The translations under genes were made by a program, and so were the position numbers. Below, one piece after another: positions 1-7,858 of a stretch of 64,000 nucleotides of DNA. The DNA is from Flavobacterium praedii (lineage in GTDB: Bacteria; Bacteroidota; Bacteroidia; Flavobacteriales; Flavobacteriaceae): contig NZ_CP113948.1 in assembly GCF_026810365.1 (NCBI RefSeq), forward strand, positions 810,001-874,000. The letters are read 5' to 3'. A model generated the notes under the pieces. That model did no database searches. It saw nothing but the letters and a program-made list of their open reading frames with translations, and was not told the origin of the DNA. Position 1 is the first letter of the stretch. Each line of letters starts with the position of its first letter.

Positions 1-1
1 A

Positions 2-259
2 AATGTAACTATATATGATAAATTGCATAACGAAATTTATTCTGAGGTTGCTACCGGTAAAGCTGGTATTATGAAAACCTATAGTCTTGAGGAATTTCCT
101 GATGGTGTTTATTTTTTGGAAGTGGAAACAAACTTAAAAAAAGTAACACACGAGATTGTGATCTCAAAAGATGTGCCTTCATTATCTAGAAAAGCTATTG
201 CAGAAGTGTATAAAGGTAATCTAAAAATGAAAAATCAAAATGTAGTAACTTTGAATTAA
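2..259 (+). CDS. C-terminal end of a small secreted protein (5' end outside window)
   Basis: The frame is open from base 2 and gives about 85 residues ending KNQNVVTLN. The visible part is a short beta-sandwich-like stretch: VTIYDKLHN, then FPDGVYFLEVETN, then HEIVISKD. The G-V-Y-F-L-E-V strand recalls C-terminal sorting or DUF3244-like domains of secreted Bacteroidota proteins, but it continues about 30 residues past the usual end of a T9SS tail. The start and any signal peptide lie outside the window. A hairpin terminator follows 40 bases after the stop. Product class is inferred from pattern only. Confidence 0.6.
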   Translation, partial: NVTIYDKLHNEIYSEVATGKAGIMKTYSLEEFPDGVYFLEVETNLKKVTHEIVISKDVPSLSRKAIAEVYKGNLKMKNQNVVTLN

Positions 260-300
260 TAAAGTCATACGTTAAGAACACTATTTACTTCGAATTTATG

Positions 301-334
301 AAAAACAGCTCTTATATGGAGCTGTTTTTTGTTT
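301..334 (+). terminator. Rho-independent terminator of the first gene
   Basis: The arms AAAAACAGCTC (301-311) and GAGCTGTTTTTT (319-330) enclose a 7-base loop and are followed by a T-rich run. It sits just after the stop of the partial gene on the same strand. Confidence 0.8.
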
Positions 335-381
335 TAGTATATTTATTTTAAAACCAATAAAAAGGTTATGAAAACTAATTT

Positions 382-535
382 GCATGAGGGATGGAAATGG
401 CATCTCCCGATTTAGAAAAACAAGGCTTTTTGCCGTAGTTTTTGTTAATCGGGAATACAATGGACAGCCCGACCTTGTTGTTTGAAAATGATGTTATTTG
501 CCCAAAATGATCTGCAACAAGGACATGCCCAAATT
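382..535 (+). ncRNA. Structured RNA candidate, copy 1 of 3 (Flavo-1-like)
   Basis: It shares a frame with two other elements in this window (24393-24511 and 46697-46820): it opens GCATGAGGGAT, holds AGCCCGACC in the middle and closes ACATGCCCAAAT. The ends pair (GCATG with CATGC). Inside, TCCCGATT pairs with AATCGGGA and CCTTGTTG pairs with CAACAAGG. In the other copies the outer pair is GCGTG/CACGC, so one base pair has changed on both sides. From memory this resembles the Flavo-1 motif of Flavobacteria. Strand is taken from the GCGTGAG...GCCC orientation and is not certain. Confidence 0.55.
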
Positions 536-1212
536 TTATTTTTTGATTGTAAAGAAAAGCCACCTAAAATAATTTGATGGCTTTTAAAACTATACTTTTT
601 AAAATAACTTTCACGAAATATTTATTTAAAATTTAATAAAAATTCTTCGCTTGAATCTTTAAAAAAATTATATAGAGAACTAATTTTAGAATTATACCAT
701 AGTAATGCAAGCGTATCTAAAGTAGAAAAAGATGAATAATTTAATTGGATAACATATAATAAAAAGAGATAGTCAAATGCCGGGGATTTGAGTATTACTG
801 CGAAAATTGATGCAGTTGATTATCAAAAAATAAAATCTGAATATAGGAAAATTAAAAATTTACTAAAGATAATACTCAAATATTTTTTAGATGATATGCA
901 AAGTGCTGAAAAGAGGATTTTCAATCACCCAAAAAACACATTTCCAACAAACCTTAACTGTGATGTATTTGGGACTGATTCGGCCGATCAGTTCTTAATT
1001 TCAGAAGTCTAAAGCTAATATTTTTTTTAAAAATGTATTTTAGATTATATATTTCAGTATGAAAAGAGTGGTAATTAATTTAATTTATAATCATATTTTT
1101 GCGTCATAAATATCATTTTAGAGATTAATTCAAGACTATTAGTCAAGGATAACATATTGAATTTAGAATAGATTTACCTTTTAGAAATATATTTCTTTAC
1201 CGTCACAAGAGT
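536..1212. other. Intergenic stretch with no recognisable gene
   Basis: AT-rich DNA. A reading frame at 788-1012 (+, 74 codons from TTG) encodes a lysine-rich sequence with no family I recognise and no good ribosome binding site. An in-phase-looking fragment just before it (about 640-738) ends at a stop. These may be remnants of a decayed gene, but neither is supported well enough to be called a CDS. Confidence 0.4.
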
Positions 1213-1249
1213 AATAAAAAAAAGCCCTTCAGAATTTCCGAAGGGCTTT
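1213..1249 (-). terminator. Terminator of the histone H1-like gene
   Basis: The arms AAGCCCTTC (1222-1230) and GAAGGGCTT (1240-1248) have an A-run at 1215-1223, which is the U-run on the minus strand. It lies 12 bases past the stop of the gene at 1261-1437. Confidence 0.85.
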
Positions 1250-1260
1250 ACATTGAAATC

Positions 1261-1437
1261 TTATTTTTTTGATTCTTCAACAGAAACTTTTCTAAATTCT
1301 TTTAAAAGTTTTTCCAATTCCAAAGTCGATTTACGGGCTCTTGGTCCAGCTGCTTTGGTTCCTTTTTCAAGTAGTGATTCAGATTCGGTTTTGAATGTTT
1401 CGAATTCGGCGTTGATTTTTGCAACTAATTCTTTCAT
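1261..1437 (-). CDS. Histone H1-like DNA-binding protein
   Basis: A 58-residue protein beginning MKELVAKINAEFETF and ending EFRKVSVEESKK, rich in Lys and Glu, with the AAGPRARKSTLELEKLL core typical of the very short H1/Hc1-like nucleoid proteins of Bacteroidota. It probably binds DNA non-specifically. A longer frame starts nine codons earlier (1464), but the Met at 1437 is the family start and lies a normal distance from the promoter box at 1462-1469. The gene is monocistronic: its own promoter is in front and a hairpin terminator behind. Confidence 0.85.
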   Translation of the reverse strand: MKELVAKINAEFETFKTESESLLEKGTKAAGPRARKSTLELEKLLKEFRKVSVEESKK

Positions 1438-1461
1438 GATAGTACGGTTTAAATTAGGGTG

Positions 1462-1469
1462 CAAAAATA
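1462..1469 (-). promoter_or_regulatory. -7 box of the histone H1-like gene
   Basis: On the minus strand this reads TATTTTTG, matching the Bacteroidota primary sigma -7 element TAnnTTTG. The start codon follows 24 bases downstream, leaving a short leader and supporting the start at 1437. Confidence 0.6.
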
Positions 1470-1890
1470 GAAGTTTACTGATGGGATTGGAATAAATTGC
1501 TGTTAAAATTGATATAAATGAACGAAGATTTTATTTTTTATTATGCTAAAACGAACTCATATAATTGTAAGTAGTTGGTGCATTTAGGCTTACTTATTTC
1601 TTAGTCCATAAAAAAACATGAAGTTGGTATAGCTATTATGTTAAAAAGCATTCGCAAACCGATGGGTATTGCTAAATACTGCTACTTCTGAAAGCGTTTT
1701 TATAATTTTATTTATATATACAACACGTTGTATTTTAAGTGATTAATAACTTTAGGGATTAAAACCAAAATTATAAAACGGGATGTTTTTCATTTTTAAT
1801 ATTTTTTTTAGGTCCTCTAATACCAATAATTCGTTAATGAAATATTTACTTAAAATAGCACTTTTTTAGGATTTCAGTATGTTTGTAATT
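1470..1890. other. Intergenic region, nothing recognised
   Basis: AT-rich DNA without a convincing reading frame, tRNA, repeat or hairpin. The longest ATG frames are under 20 codons. Confidence 0.4.
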
Positions 1891-1919
1891 ATTGAGGAAG
1901 CCATTTTATCAACCTCAAT
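1891..1919 (-). terminator. Possible terminator of the CPBP protease gene
   Basis: ATTGAGG (1891-1897) and CCTCAAT (1913-1919) form a 7-bp stem 26 bases after the protease stop. There is no clear U-run, so this is a weak call. Confidence 0.4.
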
Positions 1920-1945
1920 AATATATACCTTACTATTATTCATGT

Positions 1946-2812
1946 CTAATTGTTTCCTTCTTTCCAATAAGGATTGACAATTTTCTTTTTACTTAATTGT
2001 ATTAAAATGAACGCTGCCAGTAAGCAAAAAACAATTGCTTGTACTGTTCCTTCCGGACCAAATTCTCCACCAGTAATTAAATCACTTCCTGAGATTTTAG
2101 TAGTTAATAGGCTAGATGTTTTTTCATTACCAGAGGTAATTGCCCCAAAAATTCCTGATTGCATAAAATTCCAAGAAAAATGTATAGCAATCGGGAACCA
2201 TAGATTTCTTGCATAAATATAAGCAGCTCCCATTAAGAATCCAGCTTCGATACCCACACACAACCCGGATTGTAACGTACTATTTGGGTTGGCTAAATGC
2301 AATGCTCCAAAAATTATTGCTGTAATTAGCAAGGAGATGTAACTACCTAATTTTTCTTCCAGTATTCTAAAAATGATACCTCTAATTAAAATTTCTTCAA
2401 AAATGGCAACTGAAAAAGCTACCGTGAACGGAATGATCATATTAGAAATAGGATTAATAGAAACTATTTCAAAACCACCACTAAGGGTAATAACCAATAT
2501 TGTCAAGCATTGTAATACTATCCCTATTAGAGTTCCAATGATGATATATTTGGCTATTCCTTTTTTTGAAAATTCTGTTATTTCCCTTTTTTCATATTTT
2601 TTATAAAAATAACTGTAGGCTCCAATGACTGCTGCAGATGAGATTATACCTTTTATCAGATTTCTATAATTCTTATCTAAAGTGGTTAAATCAAGTAATT
2701 TTCCAGTCAATTGCTGTGCAAGAATAAAAGCTATAAAACAGACTAAAAGCCCGAATAGGATTCTGGTTATTGGTGCATTTAAAATTCGTTGTTTGGTGGT
2801 AATTGCTTTCAT
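1946..2812 (-). CDS. CPBP-family intramembrane glutamic protease
   Basis: A 288-residue protein with about eight hydrophobic segments. The three motifs of the CPBP (Abi/CAAX-like) family are present: EEILIR (Glu139, Glu140, Arg144), an FGALH strand (His172) and the H-x3-N pair in AIHFSWN (His211, Asn215). The paired glutamates are the catalytic residues in this family. It acts in the inner membrane; the substrate cannot be told. The gene stands alone. Upstream at 2855-2910 it carries the repeated ATAGGA control site also found before the SDR and the dithiol oxidoreductase operon, so it is probably controlled with them. Confidence 0.9.
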   Translation of the reverse strand: MKAITTKQRILNAPITRILFGLLVCFIAFILAQQLTGKLLDLTTLDKNYRNLIKGIISSAAVIGAYSYFYKKYEKREITEFSKKGIAKYIIIGTLIGIVLQCLTILVITLSGGFEIVSINPISNMIIPFTVAFSVAIFEEILIRGIIFRILEEKLGSYISLLITAIIFGALHLANPNSTLQSGLCVGIEAGFLMGAAYIYARNLWFPIAIHFSWNFMQSGIFGAITSGNEKTSSLLTTKISGSDLITGGEFGPEGTVQAIVFCLLAAFILIQLSKKKIVNPYWKEGNN

Positions 2813-2854
2813 AAGTTTATTTTTTTTAGTTAATGTTTGATTACAAATAAATGT

Positions 2855-2910
2855 TAAAAGTACTTTAAGAAGTAAAGTGACAGATAGGATAAAAATGAAA
2901 TTGTATAGGA
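2855..2910 (-). promoter_or_regulatory. ATAGGA-repeat control site A with -7 box, CPBP gene
   Basis: Two ATAGGA repeats (2884-2889 and 2905-2910 on the plus strand) are spaced 21 bp apart in a 35-bp block almost identical to sites at 14875-14901 and 19548-19574. Exactly 21 bases separate the nearer repeat from a -7-like box, TACTTTTA on the minus strand (2855-2862), one base off TAnnTTTG. The two-turn spacing suits an AraC-type activator binding next to RNA polymerase. Confidence 0.7.
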
Positions 2911-2944
2911 CTTATGTGGAATTAAATATGAATTTCCATTACAA

Positions 2945-3769
2945 TTATTGAATGGTGTAATTTGTCACATCGGCTTCGCTTAACCTGAAATAGCCCAGTG
3001 GATAGTTGTCAAAATTTGTTTCGTTTTTAATATTTCCTTTGACAGTAGCTGGTGGGGTCTGAAATGGTCCGCCTCCTGAACTTCCTGACACGCTCAATAG
3101 TATGGTCATGTAATTGAAATAGGCCTTTGAAATACCGTAGTGTGTAATTTCAACCTTTTCACCTGGTTTTGTATCTTCTTCAAGTACCAAACTATAAAAT
3201 GTATTCCCCTGAAAAAAGAGATCATCATCTAACGAGTACTCCGGTTTTAGGTTTTTTGTAAATTTATATTTATAGAGATAATAATTATTGGCGTCTGCAG
3301 GATCATTAAAAAAAGTTTTGATTTTTAAGAAGTCTGTTCCTAATCCTGTTTGAATTTCTTGCGTTACCGACGTTATTGCCGCAACTGATTTTAAGGTTTC
3401 TGCGGCAGTATACTTCTGTCCGTTATGGATCACTGTCAAAGTGTAGGTTTGGTCAATAACTGGAACAAAATTGGAACAAACATACATTCCAGTATTGGGT
3501 GTTTCAATAAAATTAAAAATGATATTTGAACTGTTTGTTATAAAAACGGTTGCGCCTGAAACCACTGGTATCACGTTTGTATAAAAATCGGTTGTTGTAG
3601 ACAGTTTTATGGTTTGGTTATTGCCGAGTGATCCTTTTATCCAATTAATGTTGGCATCAATTACTAATCTTGGTTTGTCCGTATTTAAAGGAATGTCGAC
3701 CACATCCTGACAGCTGTTAAAAAAGAAGACTGTTAGTATTCCTATTATGAAATAAAATTTATTTTTCAT
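2945..3769 (-). CDS. DUF4249 family lipoprotein
   Basis: A 274-residue protein with a lipoprotein signal ending FFFNSC, so Cys20 is probably lipidated. The body is all-beta: an Ig-like N-terminal part after PRLVIDANINW, then a second domain. This is the layout of DUF4249 proteins, which are encoded directly behind a TonB-dependent receptor and are thought to be surface-exposed partners of it. It starts 12 bases after the receptor gene and shares its operon. The ligand is unknown. Confidence 0.85.
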   Translation of the reverse strand: MKNKFYFIIGILTVFFFNSCQDVVDIPLNTDKPRLVIDANINWIKGSLGNNQTIKLSTTTDFYTNVIPVVSGATVFITNSSNIIFNFIETPNTGMYVCSNFVPVIDQTYTLTVIHNGQKYTAAETLKSVAAITSVTQEIQTGLGTDFLKIKTFFNDPADANNYYLYKYKFTKNLKPEYSLDDDLFFQGNTFYSLVLEEDTKPGEKVEITHYGISKAYFNYMTILLSVSGSSGGGPFQTPPATVKGNIKNETNFDNYPLGYFRLSEADVTNYTIQ

Positions 3770-3781
3770 TTTTGTTTATTT

Positions 3782-6193
3782 TTAAAATTTGAAGTTATAA
3801 CTGACTGCTGGAACTATACCGAAAATGGAGGTTCTTAACGCTTCATTATTTCCAGTATCAGCATTTTGCTGAAAGCCAATCGAAGCGGCGTTTTTACGAT
3901 TGTACACATTATAAATACTGAATACCCATTCTGAATTCCAGCTTCGGTTGTCGTTTTTATGAGGTGTTAGAGTTGCCGAAAGGTCCAAATGGTTATAAAT
4001 TGGCAATCTATTTTCGTTTCTTAAGCCATAGCTGGGTACTAAAATGTCTTGATAGGTGTATTGGCCGTTTGGATAGGTTACGGGTTGTCCCGATTGAAGA
4101 ATAAAATTGGCTCCAAAACTCCATTTTTTGTTTAAATTATAACTGCTTGTAACGGCGAGGTTGTGTAATTTATCGTAAGCGGAGCTGTACCATTTTCCAT
4201 TATTGATTCCAATTTCTGAACTGTTTCGTCCTGGAGTTTGCTGCTCTGATTTTGATAAGGTATAGGAAATCCAACCGGTAAATTTCCCTTCGTTTTTGCG
4301 AAACATCAGTTCTAGGCCATAAGAACGCATTTGTCCATTGAGGATTACCTGTTCAATGGCTTCGTTTGCTATCAAATCTGCGCCGTCTATGTAATCCATT
4401 CTGTTTTGGATTTTTTTGTAAAAAGCTTCCGCCTCGAAGGAATACATTTCCTCGTTGAAATTCCTGAAATAACCCAAAGCTACTTGGTCTGCAATTTGTG
4501 GTTTGATTAAGTTGTCACTAGGCATCCAAATATCAAGTGGTGTCGGTGATGAAGTATTGGAAACCAATTGTAAATACTGAACCATTCTATTGTAACTTGC
4601 TTTTAGAGACTGATTTTTATCTATACCATAAGCGACAGAAAACCGAGGCTCTAAGTAATTATAGTGCTGAATTACTTTGTTTTTATCATAAAATTTAGAG
4701 CCAATAGGAGTTGCTTTTTCATAAATCTGTAGCTCTTGATTGAAAGTTACAGGTTCATTATTGGCATAAACATTTGTAGTTGATTGACCTAGCCTATAAA
4801 ACAGGCTGTATCGTAAGCCATAATAAAGGGACACTTTTTTGGAAATTTCCTGTTCGGCTTCAATATATAGTGCAGGTTCAAAAGCATATTTTTTATCCAA
4901 TTGACTAAAATTTATTCCTGAATTTGGATTTGTCGGATTTATTGTTCCAGGATTGAAATCATAATAAATGCTATTTACACCAAAATTCAATTTGAATTTA
5001 TCCGAAATATAATTCTTGAAATCATATTTTATATTGTAATTTTTAATTCCGGAATCCCATTTGAAACCAGCTAAATCTAGATCTAAACCAAAATAATAAT
5101 CGCTATAGATTACAGATAGATTTGAAAATAATTTGTCATTAAATAAGTGATTCCAACGCAAGTTTAAAGTTGAATTGCCATAAGTGTTTGTGAAACTTTT
5201 GTCTAAACTAAAGACATCCCGACCAAAATACCCCGATAGAAACAAATTATTGTTTGGGTTTAGCTTATAAGATAATTTAGTATTCAAATCATAGAAATAG
5301 GCAGCATTATTCTTCTGTTCTTGTGATAGTTTTAAAAATAGATGTGCATAAGAGGCACGACCACCGATAAGAAAAGAACCTTTGTCTTTCACTATTGGTC
5401 CTTCAGCCAATAACCTACTGGAAATTAATCCAATTCCACCATTCATGTGAAAACCAGTGCTGCTTCCATCTTTCTGATAAATATCCAGAACCGAAGAAGC
5501 TCTTCCTCCGTATCGTGCAGGTATTCCGCCTTTATAAAGTTTCAAATCCTTAATTGCATCAGGGTTAAATACCGAAAAGAATCCAAAAACATGCGAAGAA
5601 TTAAATATGGTGGCTTCATCCAATAGAATCAAATTTTGATCCGCACCACCGCCTCGAACATTAAAACCAGACGCACCTTCGCCCGCGTTGGTGACTCCCG
5701 GCAATAGTAAAATAGACTTCAGGACATCAACTTCTCCCAATACTACAGGCATTTTTTTTATTGTAGCAATAGATAGTTTATTGATACTCATTTCTGCTTT
5801 TGCAATATTGGTCGCCTTTTTATCAGTTGTAATAACTACTTCTTGTAATTGCTCTCCAATGCTTGAAAGTTTGAAATTATTTTTAGTGTTTTTCTCCAAA
5901 TTGACATTTTCGGTTACCGTTTGAAAACTTACGTAACTTACTTGAACTTCATAATTGCCTTTAGGTATCGTGATGGAATAAAAACCATATTCGTTCGTAA
6001 TTGTTCCTGTTTTTAATTCAGGGAAATATACGTTAACGCCAATTATGCTTTCATTGCTTTTAGCATCAGAAATGGTTCCGCTTAAAGTATATTTTTTCTT
6101 CGCCAGTTCGTTTCCGCTCTTGTCTTGCGAATAGATACTACTAAAAAAGAGTAGCAATATTAGCGTTAATAGATAAATTATTTTTGTGTTCAT
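3782..6193 (-). CDS. TonB-dependent outer-membrane receptor with carboxypeptidase-like N-domain
   Basis: An 803-residue protein. After a signal peptide (to about residue 22) comes a carboxypeptidase-regulatory-like beta domain (about 35-110, YTLSGTISDAKSNESIIGVN), then the plug (about 130-240, with GFNVRGGGADQNLILLDEA) and a 22-strand type barrel ending in a C-terminal Phe (SYNFKF). It is predicted to import a substrate across the outer membrane using TonB energy, with the DUF4249 lipoprotein encoded next. The NTF2-like gene and the LytTR system stand upstream. The substrate cannot be read from sequence, and no polysaccharide enzymes are nearby. Confidence 0.92.
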   Translation of the reverse strand: MNTKIIYLLTLILLLFFSSIYSQDKSGNELAKKKYTLSGTISDAKSNESIIGVNVYFPELKTGTITNEYGFYSITIPKGNYEVQVSYVSFQTVTENVNLEKNTKNNFKLSSIGEQLQEVVITTDKKATNIAKAEMSINKLSIATIKKMPVVLGEVDVLKSILLLPGVTNAGEGASGFNVRGGGADQNLILLDEATIFNSSHVFGFFSVFNPDAIKDLKLYKGGIPARYGGRASSVLDIYQKDGSSTGFHMNGGIGLISSRLLAEGPIVKDKGSFLIGGRASYAHLFLKLSQEQKNNAAYFYDLNTKLSYKLNPNNNLFLSGYFGRDVFSLDKSFTNTYGNSTLNLRWNHLFNDKLFSNLSVIYSDYYFGLDLDLAGFKWDSGIKNYNIKYDFKNYISDKFKLNFGVNSIYYDFNPGTINPTNPNSGINFSQLDKKYAFEPALYIEAEQEISKKVSLYYGLRYSLFYRLGQSTTNVYANNEPVTFNQELQIYEKATPIGSKFYDKNKVIQHYNYLEPRFSVAYGIDKNQSLKASYNRMVQYLQLVSNTSSPTPLDIWMPSDNLIKPQIADQVALGYFRNFNEEMYSFEAEAFYKKIQNRMDYIDGADLIANEAIEQVILNGQMRSYGLELMFRKNEGKFTGWISYTLSKSEQQTPGRNSSEIGINNGKWYSSAYDKLHNLAVTSSYNLNKKWSFGANFILQSGQPVTYPNGQYTYQDILVPSYGLRNENRLPIYNHLDLSATLTPHKNDNRSWNSEWVFSIYNVYNRKNAASIGFQQNADTGNNEALRTSIFGIVPAVSYNFKF

Positions 6194-6276
6194 TTTTTAG
6201 TTTTTTATATAAGATTGTTTTAATGCTAAACTTGATCATGTGCTTTTGTAATCAATTGTTTAGTGATACTATTTAG

Positions 6277-6798
6277 TTATTCTATTTTACCATTTTCTCT
6301 ATTTGGTTCTGGGTTAATTTTTTCAGATTCAAGGGAAAAAAGCACACTTGTTATTTTCCATTTTCCGTTTATTTTGACAAGCCCCCAACTTTCTTTACCC
6401 CAATTTGTTTTTATTTTGCTTTTCCAAAAACTATAATCAAATGTTACTGCTGCAATACAACCGTCTTCATTAATTGTTATGTTGTAAAACTTTTCTTCAT
6501 CGGTACCCGTATCTGAAATAAGTCTATAGAATTCTTGATAGGTACTTTCAAAATAATTTTTCCTGGTGCTGTCTTTTTTCAGCATGACTTCATGCGTTTT
6601 GTTTTTAATAACTCCAATCCAAACTATTGGATCATTATGAAAGAGATTATAAAACTGTATGCTGTCCTTTTTTATAATACAGGTCATAAATGTGTTTATA
6701 ATCTGCTTTATTTCTTTTGGATCATTTGTTGCTTTGTTTTGGCTAAAAGATATATTTGAAAGAAGTACTGCGGTAAAAAGGAGTGCTATTTTTTTCAT
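6277..6798 (-). CDS. Secreted NTF2-like (SnoaL/DUF4440-type) protein
   Basis: A 173-residue protein with a clean signal peptide (MKKIALLFTAVLLSNISFS). The mature part has the cone-fold pattern of the NTF2/DUF4440 superfamily: a helix with EIKQIINTFMTCIIKKDSIQ, then strands ending WGLVKINGKWKITSVLFSL. Members of this fold range from enzymes to binding domains, so no reaction is assigned. It lies 83 bases before the TonB receptor gene and about 85 bases after a 46-residue membrane protein gene. All may be read from the promoter at about 7060. Confidence 0.7.
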   Translation of the reverse strand: MKKIALLFTAVLLSNISFSQNKATNDPKEIKQIINTFMTCIIKKDSIQFYNLFHNDPIVWIGVIKNKTHEVMLKKDSTRKNYFESTYQEFYRLISDTGTDEEKFYNITINEDGCIAAVTFDYSFWKSKIKTNWGKESWGLVKINGKWKITSVLFSLESEKINPEPNRENGKIE

Positions 6799-6883
6799 TG
6801 ATTTTCGGGATTAAAAGGGTTTATACGTCCTCATTATTTTGACGTGATTGTACAAGAATAGTATGCTAATTGTCTTTTGGATA

Positions 6884-7024
6884 CTATATTTCCACTGTAG
6901 GGTAAGTTAGAAATGGGGTGACAGTTTTGGTTTTTACATTTTTATCCATAGTGATTAGGCTGAGGCAATACATCAGTATAGATAAAATAACAATAAGGGA
7001 ATAGGGGTAGATAAGCTTTTCCAT
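6884..7024 (-). CDS. Small single-span membrane protein, 46 residues
   Basis: The frame begins MEKLIYPYSLIVILSILMYC and ends FLTYPTVEI. Residues 7-25 form one hydrophobic segment, followed by a lysine- and threonine-rich tail. A good Bacteroidota-style ribosome site (AAAGGAACC) lies just before the ATG. The start is about 40 bases below the conserved promoter-like box at 7061-7068 and below the paired GTCTGCAA repeats at 7118-7146, so this is the first gene read from that promoter. No family is recognised. It could be a regulatory or sensor-associated peptide, or a short structural membrane protein. Confidence 0.5.
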   Translation of the reverse strand: MEKLIYPYSLIVILSILMYCLSLITMDKNVKTKTVTPFLTYPTVEI

Positions 7025-7042
7025 AATGGTTCCTTTTGTATA

Positions 7043-7155
7043 AATTGATATTATTTTATACAAAAGTCTAGGAATAAGGTTAGGGCTACAATTTTATTAT
7101 GCGAAGTAGGTGAAGATGTCTGCAAACTATAATTTTAGGTCTGCAAGGCAATTGC
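7043..7155 (-). promoter_or_regulatory. LytTR-type operator and promoter, copy 1
   Basis: GTCTGCAA occurs at 7118-7125 and again at 7139-7146, a 21-bp spacing typical of LytTR-domain direct repeats. Forty-nine bases downstream on the minus strand is GACTTTTG (7061-7068), a -7-like box. The whole block of about 110 bases recurs at 12463-12573 with the same spacings. It lies directly behind the LytTR response regulator gene. Confidence 0.65.
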
Positions 7156-7162
7156 TGAATAT

Positions 7163-7858
7163 TTAAATTCTATTGTTTATTATCTTAAAAAACAGCTCTT
7201 TATACGTTTCAGAAATTGGGATTATCTGATTGGAAATTTTTATTCTCATTCGTTCAATAGAATCTATTTTGTTAATTCCAACCATATAGGATTTATGAAC
7301 TCTACAAACCAAATTGGAGGGGATAATTTGTTCTAGTTCACTAAAATTTTGTAGCGTCATAATCTTTTTACTTATCGTATGAATTCTGCGGTAATCGCGC
7401 ATACCTTCAATAAATAAAATTTCACTTAAATTTATTTTCTCCAAGCGATTTTCCGTCTTCACAAATATAAAATCTTGTTGAGGGTTCGAAATGGGCTGGA
7501 CTATGTTTTCCTGAGCTTTGTTTACTGCTTTTAGAAACCGATCAAACGTAAAAGGTTTTAATAAATAATCCGTTACATTGAGTTCATAGCCTTTTATGGC
7601 ATATTCTTGATAGGCTGTGGTTATGATAACTTGGCTTTCAATTTTGGAACTTTCAAGCAATTCAATTCCAGACAATTCATCCATATTGATATCTAAAAAA
7701 AGCAAATCGACTTTATTTGATTTTAAATAGGACAAACCATCTAGTGCATTTTCAAAAGTACCACATAAATTCAAAAAGGGTATTTTGCATACAAAACTCT
7801 TGGTTCTTTCCAGCGCCAAGGGTTCGTCTTCTATTATAATACAAGAATATCTATCCAT
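7163..7858 (-). CDS. LytTR-family response regulator
   Basis: A 231-residue protein. Residues 1-120 form a receiver domain with the acidic pair at 10-11, the phosphoacceptor Asp56 (LLFLDINM) and the conserved Lys in YLLKPF. Residues 130-231 form a LytTR DNA-binding domain (FVKTENRLEKINLSEILFIEG, then RVHKSYMVGINKI). Its ATG overlaps the end of the histidine kinase gene by 8 bases, so the two are translationally coupled. LytTR proteins bind paired direct repeats about 21 bp apart; such repeats occur at 7118-7146, 12536-12564 and, weakly, at 9004-9032. Confidence 0.95.
   Translation of the reverse strand: MDRYSCIIIEDEPLALERTKSFVCKIPFLNLCGTFENALDGLSYLKSNKVDLLFLDINMDELSGIELLESSKIESQVIITTAYQEYAIKGYELNVTDYLLKPFTFDRFLKAVNKAQENIVQPISNPQQDFIFVKTENRLEKINLSEILFIEGMRDYRRIHTISKKIMTLQNFSELEQIIPSNLVCRVHKSYMVGINKIDSIERMRIKISNQIIPISETYKELFFKIINNRI

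Noticed and set aside
375-563. Minus-strand 62-codon frame over the first RNA element
   Set aside because: It runs across the paired arms of the structured element, and similar shadow frames cross the other two copies. The sequence has no protein character.
788-1012. 74-codon plus-strand frame from TTG
   Set aside because: Alternative start, no ribosome site and no family. I also considered that the fragment before it (about 640-738) might be a J-domain remnant, but the HPD motif is missing.
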